DNA of 64,000 nt from Anarhynchus alexandrinus. Its lineage: Eukaryota; Chordata; Aves; Charadriiformes; Charadriidae. The notes beneath the pieces were generated by a model that had not been told where the DNA came from, searched no databases, and saw only the letters and a list, made by a program, of their open reading frames with translations. Location: positions 3,969,162 to 4,033,161 of the forward strand of contig VUYV01000053.1 in NCBI GenBank assembly GCA_008711295.1, given 5' to 3'. Both the position numbers and the translations under genes were made by a program. The number at the start of each line of letters is the position of its first letter. The stretch's first letter is position 1. This document shows positions 13,219 through 25,300 of this stretch, piece after piece.

Positions 13219-16200
13219 TTTAATGTTATTATTCTCTCACAGTAAGTACACCTTTGTTAGTAGTACAGAGGAGGCTAAAGTAATTCTACCATGAATGTTC
13301 ACAGGTCAGTGTTCTCTCCCCTTTCTATGCAGGACTAAGGCAGTCACCAATTGAATATTGTTTTCAGTGTATCAGGACCTAATTTTGCCTTTATTCATGA
13401 TTATTAATTGGTGTCAATTGAAGCCAGTTTTTAAGTGTGTTCTGTCTTTGGCACTTTGAGCTACAGCGTTAGCTGTTCTCCAGAAGATAATTAAATGATT
13501 GGAAGTTCTTACTACTAAGGGAGACAAAGCATCTACCATTCATCCAGAAGTAAAACATTATTACAATTCAAGCCAAATAGGATAAATAGCCCCAAAATAT
13601 TCTTTATTAAATGCCTAGGTCAAGTATCTAAGCTTTTATCATGAAACATGTTGGTACGTATAGAGATATTTATAGGTATTTCTGTGTTTTTCTCTTAAGA
13701 CCTGACTTATATTTGAAGATTTTTTTTACTCCTACTGAAAACAATAAAACTCAGTGCTGGTATGTATTGGTTTAAAATCTATAGCATATTTATTTATATG
13801 CCCAATTTTTATGGGTTTGTTTTCTTGCTTGTTTTGTAAAATGCTATGCAATGTAAAGTATTCTGATGCTTTTACTCATGCAGAAGAACTCCAGAAGCGC
13901 TGCTGAAGGTGAATCTGTTTGTTGTTGTAGTTACTGTGCAGTAGTGTGTGTATATCTCTCCCAAATTGGAATTGATCCAATAAAGAAATCTTTGAGGTAG
14001 TCCATCAGAATCCACAAAGTTGCTAAAATAAATTTGCTAAATAAATATGCTGTATTTATGCTAATACAGAGTAATCGCATCACCTCTGAAACTGACAGTA
14101 GTGTGATATAGGTGAGGATTTTTTAAAAAGCTTGTTTAAAACTTAGAGTTAGTCCATTCTTTTTTTTGTGAACTGAAAAGAAAAAAAGTTTTACTTCCTA
14201 AGGTAATGTTTACTTTTAAACCTTCCTCTAGATTATACATTGTCTATCTCAAAGCCATATTAGATCATTCATTCTTTTGTGAATGAATCACTAGAATTAT
14301 TTGTTTGACAATGAATCACAAAGCAAGTTTGAATGAAGCTTATTGAGGAGTGTATTATTATCAAATTTGCATCACAAATGCTGCATTCCTACATATATTT
14401 CATTGGGTTTCATTGAGTTACTGATCCTGTTCTTCTTCTCTGCCTCTTCTTTCTCCCCTCCCTGCTTCATTTTATCTCCTTCTCTAAAAGGACAGCTTGA
14501 ATTCAAGCTTACTACTTTTGATAGCTGTTGAACTTTCTTTTCTGTTGCTTTAGTGTGATAATTTACCAAGCCCATCATTTTTGTAGATAAGAATCTGCTC
14601 TAGCTATAAAATGCACCATTTCCTAGCTCACGCTAACATTATTTCTTTCAAGTAAGATTAGATGTAAAAATGTTTTGATTACACTGAAATTACCTGGGTA
14701 AATGTTCAGACTTCTATTAAAAGCAAAATTCTGTGGTGTAAAATTAGCCGAGAACATAGATACTAGTTTCTAGGTCATGTTAAAGAAAAGATGAACTGCT
14801 AGTGCCTGGAAGTGGTCTACACTGTGGAGGTGTATTACTCAAGTTTAGGAGTTAAATTATCGGTAGTTTCTAATCTTATACTTCTTCCTATCATACAATC
14901 AATTTTCATGCGAGTCGGATTTTAATTACAGTTGTGTTTTGATTTTTGGTAACGTCTATGTTATCTTCAAGAGCTTTCTTCTCTTCTTCAAGTAATATGT
15001 AGTACTAGTATGTCCCTGTTGTAACAATATTATTGATGGCATCTTAGGTGGCGTTAACAACACCTGACATCTCTGAGAAAATAGGGTTCTGAACATGTCG
15101 ATCCAGTCAATAAACCCCCAAAATAAGTTTTGTGTTATGGGTATGGTTAGTTAGCTTAGCATCTCTGTCTGTTTCTGAACATACTTGATTCTTGGTAGAA
15201 GAAAATTTGGTAAATGTTGTGAAGTAACAACTGGGAAGTTTATAATGTGTTTAATTTACCCTACTTGATTTTGTTCATAATGCTCTGGCTAGTTGGCTAG
15301 TGGATGTTCTTTGTGGAGTAGTGGGGATTTAGTGCTAATGACACATTCGGTCTTAAGAGAACTGCAAAACCTTTACTGGCTTTGGTATTTACTTGAATTT
15401 GTTGTAGACTTTTTTGTGATTGCTGTTTGGTTGTTTTTTTTTTCCCTTTTAGAAGAGGAAAAACATGAAAAAGAAAAATAGAATAATAGAGACGTTTCAA
15501 TATAATATGGAATTTATGGGTGAACCAAAAAGCCAGGTGTATGTGCATTATATTAACAGGCATAAGTTTTAGTTTATGTTTTGGCACTGTTTATGAGTTT
15601 GTTTCTGTATAGGCATTTTTTTCCCCTGAAGACCAAAGAGCTAAACAATGTGCATTCAAGATGTGTACCTTTTTTCCATGTTCATACCTTTCCTTTTGTT
15701 TCTCCATCCACTTGTCAGGATGTACAGATGATCATCTACATACATCTCTTGCCATTGAGATGCTGAGCTGTTTCTTAATAGGTGTGATATTTGGGTTCCT
15801 CTTGCTAGGCAACGTCAAGGCTTTCAGCAGCCTCTGCTGCCCTCTCCTGCTGTGCTTTCTGGCTTCTAGTCTTGGAAAAGTAAGTGACTTTCAGGACGGA
15901 GCCAGGACAAAATGGGCCCTTCCGGCTTCAGAAGCTGATAGAGTGCAGGGTTCCATGCACCCTGATGCTCTTCTACAAAACTGAGATATTTATAGCTTAA
16001 TACAGGTTCCCCTACCTCCTAAAGTGTATCTGTGTTGGTTATGGACTGGAGAGAAAGACTTCAAACATACTACTTAGATTAACGTGAATAAAAACCATGT
16101 GAAATTGTCATGCTAGTTGTGATGGTAGCATAGTTTCTTAAATTTGAAGTGGTAGGCTAATCTTGCGTGTTCAGGAACTTCTAATATACTTTTTCATATT

Positions 16201-19200
16201 TCTGGGCTACAGGTAGTAGGAAAAATACCTTCAATTGTATCATTAGTGGTTCAAGAAAAATAGACACTGAGTATGGAAGTTAACATTTCATGTGTAATTT
16301 GGGTGATCTGGGCAATGTTAGACCAGACGCAGGCTAGAATAACAGTTTGCTTTCCTTTTAAAAAAGACATAATCTCTCATTCATAAAAATCTTTGCACAT
16401 AATGTTAAAATGAGGAAAAATAGTATTGAAAGGTTTGAAAGTGAAAATTCTGTGTAAAGATTATGTAGTAGGGCATGAAAACTACTTTGATAATTCTTTC
16501 TCTAGGAGTTAATTACTGTGAAGATCGTTGGTGGGAACACTAAGGAAGGGATTATAAGTGTGTCCTGGAAAAACAGTCATGTGGGGTTTTGCATGTATCC
16601 CATTAAATGGTGTAACAGTATCTTTAAGGGCTTCTGTTTTGGATAACAAATAGAAACACAGTTTAGAGAGAGTGTTTGAAAATACGTTTAATTGAGTGTT
16701 GTATAAATATGCAATGAAAACAACTAGGACTTGGATGACATTGTACAGGACAAAGAGTACTTAAAGTGCAGACCTCTGTGGGAAAAGGAATGTTTACTTC
16801 AGAAAGTATCATCTATCAGTTTGACAAATAAAGCTTAACTGGCATAAATTTCTATTATAAAAATCTGCTTATGTAAAGAAGTTACTAGAATCTAGTTGCA
16901 TAGTGAAACCTTTGTGAATATATTAATCTGAAATGGCGAATATCTATTCTGCCGTTTTTACGCGTTTACTCTAGCTAGCTGTATTGCAAAATACGTTTTG
17001 TTTATCCAGTATACTTTTGGCTTTAAAATTCTGGTACAAAAAGGTGCAGCACTTCGCTAATTCAGTAGGCATGTGTCTCGGGTGGAAATTGGTCTGATAA
17101 TCCTGAAAATAAAAATAGCATGTAAGTGGTTATCTCTCCTCTGGGGAACATTGTAGGTGCATTTATGATATTATCAGTGGCTGTTGGCAAGTGTTTGACT
17201 GAGCAGTTGGATCATGAGATTGTATTCTTCCCACAGCTGAGACAAGTTCCTTTTCCTCTGTGCTGCAGGTGATGAGGAACTTCAAAAAAGGATTTGTGTA
17301 TTCTACAATAGGTGTTGAGTAATTAGTTGGGTGCCTGGTGCACACTGATTGACTCTTATTTTCTGGGTATAATTTGGGTGAGAACTCATCCTAGAAGATA
17401 AGAGTTTTAATGTTTTAAAAGCAAAGCTAGGTAACATCTTGTTTAAACTCAGCATGCTACACTGTACTGTTTGACAGAGCATTTGATAGATTTCGGATAA
17501 CCCTGAAGTTGAAAAAGTCCAAACTGAACTAAGGTGACAACATGCATAAGGAAGGATATCTTGGAAGAGTTTGATGGGGTATCTTTTTGATGTGTCATTT
17601 TCAGCATACAGAGAAATTCTTTCCTCTTTGTAGTTGTGATGATCTGGAAGGATACATTTAAGAACAGTTGGAAGTAATTTGAGGCTCAGACTGTATTACA
17701 CATGCAAGTCCCACAGGATTTCAAAGTTTGTAGGGCTTTTGCACTTTAATATCCTTTTGTGTGTAGTGGCAGGGCTGGATAATAGCATAATACTTTCATT
17801 TGGAGGTTGCATGTTAAAGATGGTCGTGCCTGTAGCCCCCAGGGGGTCTTCAGTGATAACCTTCTAGGTCTGAAATCTGGGAAACAATGCCATAATGGTT
17901 TGCTCTTATTTTGACTTTTGTGTTTTAAAACTAAAAGTGCCATTTATAATTAAGGATTTATAGTGGAGTTTCAGTTTTGTGATAGGCATCTGAATAAAAG
18001 TAGATGAATAAACCCTAACGTCTGTGGTGCTGCGTAACGATTCTGAATGATTTGTTGACATTTCTATTGAGTGTTACGATTGTGATATATGCTGAATCCA
18101 ATTCATTACAATTTATACATTTAGACACTAGTAAATGGCATATTGATCACATCGAAGGCATGCTAGAATCATAGCCAGTAGCTGGAACTGGAATATGGTA
18201 GCTTTGTATGTATACGTGAATGCTTTTTTGTTTGTAGATAGCATAGTTTTAATAGTAACAAATCTGGTGTGCCACTGTTCTTCACTGTTTTGCAATATGT
18301 ACATACAGATTATATGCAAAAGTGAAGCAAGTCCTTGGCTTTCCTAGTCATTAATCATTTATATCACTCTTGGTTTTTTTCAGTGTGTTTGAACTAACAG
18401 CTTAGAGCTTGATGCAAAGACGATTCTAGTCTAAGCCAATGTTCTTTACATACAGGTGATACTTCTGGAAGAATTTTAGGATAGTCTTTCCACAGCTGAA
18501 CTCCTGTTCAATGATTTTCCTTTGGAACTTCGGATGCAGTTTTCATTTAGTTTCTTTTGGGAGGTAAGAGTGGAGCGTTGGCTTTGGTTTCTTTTGTAGA
18601 CTAGTTTTTTTTCTCCTTTTATTTATTTTTTTAAAATACGTAGTTCTTTCTGAGTGACTGCAACTTGTCACTGATAGGTAGGCAGCTCTCCCAAATTAAA
18701 TATTTAAGGTTTAGTCATGTTTAGTCATGTAAAGCAGATTTTGCCTAAATGTGCCAGAATGAAATGACTTAGTCTGATACATCTGGTTCTGTTCCACTGT
18801 TGAAATTCTTTTAGGGTTCAAAAATAAGAACATAAGGTAACAGGGAACACTAGTACAGAACAGTTGTCCCTGGTTGTACTTTCTTTGTCCTTTATTCCAC
18901 AGGGGTAAAAAAATCCTTTTGGGTATGGTTGATACAATTTTTCTACAGAATTACAGTATAAACAAAAGGAAGGCTTCCTGCACCTTTTGACAATATTTCT
19001 TATTATAATGCATTTTTCATTTAGAGTACTACAGAATTTGTCTTTCTGTATTTGAATGTAGCCCCACATGAATATGAACATACCATTTACACTTGAAAAC
19101 TTGAGAATAAGGAATATTTTCCTTGTACATACTCTGTAGATGGAACATTCATGCTCCATGCATGGAGAATGAGAAAACACATGGACGCATTAGCTGGAAT

Positions 19201-20103
19201 GCATCTGGCATGTCTCTTCCTTGGGGAGATGGTGTTCCGTAGCTGTGAGTTGTTTTCTTTTCAAAGTGGCAGAAAAAGTTGTTCTATATTTGTTCTTTAT
19301 CCAAGATATTCTGGCTTCCCAAATTCTTCTTTTGTAACTTGAGAACTGACTCCATCTTGTACTCCGTGTATGTTGTATCCCTGTTACCATGGAGATGGAA
19401 ATGTTAAGATGCTCCACCAATCATCCTTTATCAAAATAAAAAATGACCAAGATCTTTACATTGGAAGATTTGTCTTCTTGAAAATGCACTGAACATCTCC
19501 ATGGATCTGCGGCCCTGTGGCTGTCACAAGTTGACATCACGTAAAGTCAGACAATTTAGCACATGATAAATTTGGCAACCTGTTCAGCATCTGGTCATTC
19601 AGTAAAATCCAGGATGACAAAGTTAATATATGCTTGAAGTTTTATGTTTTCAAGGCCTCACGCCTTAGATAGTACGGCTACTTGTGCCAGGGGAATGAAA
19701 TTAAGAAGCCAGAATTATGGCAGTAGCAGTCATCCTCCTTGTCTATGAGTTCTAGACCTACAGTTTGGGCATTCAGCCAGTGTATATGGGTTACAATATG
19801 CTATCACAGAGAAAAATAGTGTAAATTTATTTTATTCTAAGCAGGTTCATCTTTACTTTTCCAATGAAAATTCCTCATCTTCATGGAAGTAATACCTCAG
19901 AACCTTTACAGAAGGTGGTCCCTGTTGGAACTATTATTTTCTTCTTGGGAAAGGTATACTACAGTGATTGAACTTGCTGAAATAAGTAGAGGTTGTCCTT
20001 CAGTGTGGAAATGGAACCTTGTTTTGTGATCATGTTTTATCATCTGTCTGCAGCCTGGATGTCATTGCCTGTTAAGAAAATCTGATTAATCTCCTGAATC
20101 CTC
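13219..20103. other. Intronic sequence, nothing coding recognised
   Basis: Unique AT-rich DNA. Overlapping frames at 15581-15766 and 15661-15984 (plus strand, up to 107 codons) have hydrophobic stretches but no recognisable family, no conserved motif and no clear splice frame. A 10-bp direct duplication TTAGTCATGT lies at 18711-18730. Confidence 0.55.
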
Positions 20104-20668
20104 TGTGTGGTGTGTTGATCCCAACCAGTGTCTAAGCCCTCACCCAGTTTGCTCACTCTCCTACAGCGGGGTAGGGGACAGAATCGAAGGACAAAAGTGA
20201 GAAAAACTTGTGTGTTGAGATAAAGACAGTTTAGTAAGTGAAGGCAGGAGGAAGGGGGGGGGAAGAAAAAAAAAAAAACAAATGAGGNAAAACCACAATG
20301 ATGCAAAAGTAGTCGATCTCGGTGTCTCACCAGCAGACCAAAGCCCAACCTGTCTCCAAGCAACATCTACTTTGGCTGGACTCCCTCTCCCCCCTCCCCC
20401 CCCCAACCCCTGTCTTATTACTGACCATGATGTTATATGGTATTGGGATATCTATTTGGTCAATTTGGGTCAACTGTCCCAGATGTGTCCTCTCCCAATC
20501 TCTTGCCCACCCTTAGCGCTACTCACCTTGATGCTGTGCAAGCACTGCTGAGTGACAGCTAAAACATTGGTTTATTATCAACACTGTTTTAGTCACATAT
20601 CTAAAACACAGCACCATATGGGCTGCTATGAAGGAAATTAACTGTATTGCAACTAGATCTGGTACGCA
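20104..20668 (-). mobile_element. Avian endogenous retrovirus LTR, minus strand, probably solo
   Basis: On the minus strand this matches an abundant avian LTR family: GTTAATTTCCTTC then GGTGCTGTGTTTTAGAT, a middle block around GGGACAGTTGACCCAAA, then CCATATAACATCATGG, a G-rich block, a T-rich block, a TTTATCTCAAC segment and an end near CCAACCAGTGTC's complement. The same family begins at 63721. The TATA position reads AGTAATAAG instead of AGTATATAAA, so the promoter looks degraded. An N lies at 20288 beside a poly-T(A) run. No primer-binding site or internal retroviral genes are recognised on either side, so a solo LTR is most likely. Boundaries are within about 10-20 bases, and no target-site duplication was established. 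Confidence 0.82.
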
Positions 20669-22350
20669 CTGTCCCTGGAAGTCTCCAAATTCTGTTATTT
20701 CACTGCTCACAGGGTAAATGGGGAATACCAGGTTTTTAGGAAGTGAACGCTTGCTTTAATCCTTCTTCTTAGCTAAGCCTTCCAGGTTCAAAAGCAAGCA
20801 TTTGAAGCACGAGGCTGATTTCAGCAAAGGCATTTGTTCCTTTGCCTCAGTGCAGTTGGGCTGTCAGATTATTTCACACTGCTTTCCTGAAGTGAACAAG
20901 CTGTTCTTCTTTGACTTCCTGCCCACTGAAACCAGACAGAACTACTTCTTTCTCCAAGTTGTCTTCAGGACATTTCTTCAGGAGTTATTGAAAGAGACTT
21001 AAATGATACCAGTCTGTGGAGTTAGCTGTTGTGCAAAAGCTGAATGCTGTACCAATGCAAGCTGTGGAGTAACTGAAGTTATTTTTGAATCCTTAGTGAG
21101 GAGAGGTCTACTTCCTATAAGACTGATTCCAGTCTTTAAGTTTGGTTCTGTGATTACACACTCGGCTAACCACAATGGTAAATCAGTATGTCTTCCTTCT
21201 AAGACAGATGACCTTTTTATCTTCTGTGACTCACTGCACCAAGTATTACCTCAGGTGACCTCGAGTATCTGGCATTGTTCTGAGTTCTCCTGGCAAGCAT
21301 TCCTTTGGTGAGTGGGTCAACATTGTTCAGATTTGCTGTGATAGTACTGTTCAGCACTTGTACTTCCCCGAATCCTCCAAAAAAGTGACATCAGATGTGT
21401 TTCATGAGAGTTGGGAAGCTCATTTTCGCTGTCGTGTTGTGCAAGGACTGTGGTCTTGCTTAGAAAAGAAGGTTTACATCAATGCTGTAGGGCTCTGGAC
21501 TCTTAGTAATGAGTGAAAGCCTCATGGCCTGTAACTAGATTGACAGGTAACACTGTGCAGAGTCATTCCTCTTTTAATATGCAAATTGTTTTTCAGGATA
21601 GGTGCGTTCACCTGTCAGCAGTTCACCCATGTAGGGCTTCAAACTCTGATGTGCAAATTTGAGGTACCTTGCTTCTAAACCATGAGCAGCAGACATGATA
21701 TTCTAATTATGATGTTGGAAGTGGGGCGTCAATCTGTTTTCTTTCCTACAGCAACTGGAAGCTCCTCTAAATGAGTTTGTAGCCAAACTTTCTTGGATAC
21801 ACTCCCGATTACATCAGGGTGTCTGGCCATACTTATGTTTTTCTGGTTCCATTCTTAAAAATCTTTCTAGCCCAAGGAAGGACAAGGTGTGTCACTGATA
21901 ATACTTTTTTTTTTTTTTAATATAGGTGAGAAAATTTTGACACTTGGAACTTCTGGGGTCTTTGTTTTGTGTGAAAGGGTAGGGAAAATTCAAGGCTTTG
22001 CTTAGCTTTGTGGTCTTTCACATGTATGTACGCACCTCTTATTGTTGAAGACTGGTTGAACGCATTTCTTATTCTGTGTTAGAATGTTCTCCAGTCTCAG
22101 GTGACAAGGTATTCAGCACTGCATGAGCACCACATCACTCAGGCTCTGGTTCTTGGTAAGTAAACTTCCTGGAGTGTTATTCCATCTCTGTTGTTTCCTG
22201 TTATTCTGGGTGGAGTGTAGTAATCTGTTTTGGTCCCAGTAATTTGCCTTTTTCTGTCTCAAGTAACTGAATTGTGAGGTTTTCCGTGAGTTAGAATTCA
22301 TATTAGGTCATTTAATTTACATCCTGGCAGGGCTTCAGAAGCATATAAAA
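20669..22350. other. Unclassified block beside the LTR
   Basis: About 1.7 kb with more even base composition than its surroundings. It holds two directly abutting plus-strand frames, 20802-21002 (66 codons) and 21003-21311 (102 codons, cysteine-rich at its start); the stop of the first is followed at once by ATG. Neither resembles a family I know. It might be a decayed element or unique intron DNA. Confidence 0.4.
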
Positions 22351-25300
22351 GAGCATTCTTAGCTGATGTTTTCTTCAAAATTACTGTATAACTGAAAATG
22401 GTCTTGGAGAATCACCATCTAGTGCCTTTCATACCATCGAATTCTTCTCACTGTTATATTAAGAAAATGTTCTATATGTGGACTACATAAGAATACCACA
22501 AAACTAAAGAGAATTATTTATTAAAGAATGTCTCTTATTAGGCTACAGGTGAGAACAGGTTATAGTAAGAATTGTTTTTGTGGCAATAGTACTACTTAAT
22601 AAAAATGGCTTTCGTAAGAGTTTATCTGTGTGGGGACACAGGAACTTAAACCCCTTGGTGGAGACATTTCACTCAGACATAAAGTAGCTGTATGGGTGTT
22701 TTATCTATAGCTTTGTTGCTTACTTGTGGTTTTAAGCAATTAATCTTTCACTGAGCAGAAAATGGGGATGTCCCTGTTTTGACAGGTCATCTGTCACCAT
22801 GGTAACCAAGATAGTGACCTCCTATGTTAAAAGTGGTGCGGTATTATGATGGGAAGTCTTTTATAAGTTGAAGCATTAAGTTTGTGTTCTGACATCTGGC
22901 AGAAGAAAAATGCCTTTTGAGTACAGCTGTTAGACTGAAGAGAAATTAGTAGGCAAAATCTTTGAAAGCCAGTCTGTCTTTAAATAGAATGGTGCAGGAT
23001 AATGATGTATTTAGTAGGCAAAAAAAGAAAAAAAGGGGGAGGGATGGGCTATTATCTTCCCTCTCTGCGAGTGACCCATGATAACATAGCCTTATGCTAC
23101 ACGTGTTTTCACATCAGATTATGTGGCCACTGCTGGGTTATACCCAGTTTTCTGCACTGAGGTTCAGGGCTGCCTCTGCAGTTGGTGTAGGGTAAGTATT
23201 GTATATCACACTAATGAAGCAGCTCGATCAACACAGGAGCAGTCACTTTAAGATTCTGAAATAAAGCTTTGTTTTCTAGAAACTGTAGTAGTAGATGCTA
23301 CAGATGCTACTGCTTTATAAAGTGGTAGACCTTGAGACAGTTACCAAAATTTAAAAACTTGAAATCTGAAGCTGATGAGATTCTATTCCTCTAACAAAAA
23401 ATGCAGTAACCACTAATGGATCTGTGTGCGTGTGCGCTGTTGCATTTTAACTAACAGTATCCCACCTATTAAAGTCTGTAAGGTCAAGCTACTCTGGGGA
23501 AAATAAAAGGTGAAGGACGTTAACTTGTAGTTCCTCTGTATTTATGAGTATCTTAAGTATTGCACATTAAATCTAAACCTTACATTTTTCCTTTCTTTAC
23601 TTTCTAAAGTTAAAACAGTGCTCTTGCATTTCTTCCCCTGACTTCCCTTAAGGAACTTGTATGTGATGTGTAAGCTTATTCCTATGGAAAGCAGGGTAAT
23701 ACAGTTTTCAGCTGAGATCTTTATGTGGAAATGGAATAGTGTAGTGAGTTCTGTGCAGTGTGCTGATCAAAAAGAGAATGATTGTGATGGGTAACTCAAA
23801 TAACACCTTTCTACCTGGTAGAAGAGTTAGAGGAAGCTCTTTGGTTACCTGTTACTATAGTAAGCTTACTTTATTTGCTCAGCTAGATTTGACATTAGCA
23901 TCAAACCAATAAAGATGTTAAAAACCAGATTATGCAGGTCTACCTCATTAGCAAGCTGATCTTCAACGAGATTAGCTAATATAACTTAACTCTGTAGAAA
24001 GAGCCAGCGTTTTTGGATGTATGAGTAATCTTTCAAATAATTTACATAAAAAAATAGAGATCTAAGTAATGTCAAATGGCTTGGCTTTAAAACTTCAATT
24101 TGCGTGTTTTGTTGATTTTTAAAAGGAAAAACCCTTTTCTTATTAGCTTTTTGTATGTTACAGCTGTAGAATGTTTGGCTGTCAAAATATTTAAAACATT
24201 TAAAACACTCACAAAAATAACTTGAAATGCTATGGCATCTCAGTATTTTTTTCTTGGAGGTCAGATACATGGAGCTATGTCAGCCTATAACTGCATGTTT
24301 CTTTTCTTACTGCACCTGTGTTCTTTACACAGGTCAGTTTGCTTTAAAAGGTATATGAAGATTTAGGGAAAGGTAGAATGTATTCAGTTTAAAAGGGAAA
24401 AAAGTGTCTGATTTGTAGTGAAGATAAATCTTTAATTAAATACAGACTCCACACCTTCTACTTCAAATATGTGAACTTGGTATAGCTAGACCTATATTCT
24501 AATGCTGTATTTGCCCTTCTTCATGGAATGGAAAATCTGTGCAGAATCTTCGTTCTGTCTCTCAAAAAATGTACTCTCTGCTCACTTATCATGGGTCTGT
24601 CTGTTGGTGAGCCCTACACTGAACTAGAGTTATCAACCAGCTCTGGGAAGTGCTTTGCTTACTCTTTTGCAACATTGCATTCCCTGCTAATTAGATACAT
24701 CCGACTCCCTGGTGCCTTTGAAACAAGTCAATGTTTGAGAAGACACATTTGGTCTTGTACAGTGACAGTTTTCCTCATCAGCAAAATTTTCAGGTGATAA
24801 TTCACACTGGTAATCTAATTTTATCTTTTCCAAAGATAGACTGTGGTAGGGATAAGATTCCTCATGCAATCTGAATATTTGCCTGAAGTCCTTCTGACAG
24901 GAGGTCTTAAATGATGTTACACAAACCATTGTGATTTTTCAAGCAAAACCAAGTTTTGTCATCCTCTTAGTGGTTGTTTATGAATCTCTTTAAAAGGGAT
25001 GTAATTTTATATACATTTTGAGAAACCCATTTGCTTTGCATTGTTTCCACTTTTTATTTAGAGATGCAATAGGCATGAATTCTTTGTCTTTCATTCGGAA
25101 TGCTCTTTTGAATCACCATTTTAATGAGAACTTCTTTTAGAGCTCTTTCCTTTTTCACTGAATTTGAGCTTTGTGACTCCCTCCCTCAAACAAAACCAGT
25201 TGTTCAGACCATTGGATACAAATGTGTGCTTCAAGGGAAGTCTTATTGTTTGCCTTAGAAAAATGTCTTTGTCCAGGAGTTTACACATCATCTACAAAAG

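Noticed and set aside
15661..15984. 107-codon plus-strand frame with hydrophobic stretches and an internal GTAAGTGA
   Set aside because: Looks membrane-like only because of T-rich DNA. No family resemblance and no matching acceptor and phase for an exon.
20040..20551. Several overlapping frames of 64-108 codons on both strands
   Set aside because: They run through an ERV LTR, which is non-coding, and some cross the N at 20288.
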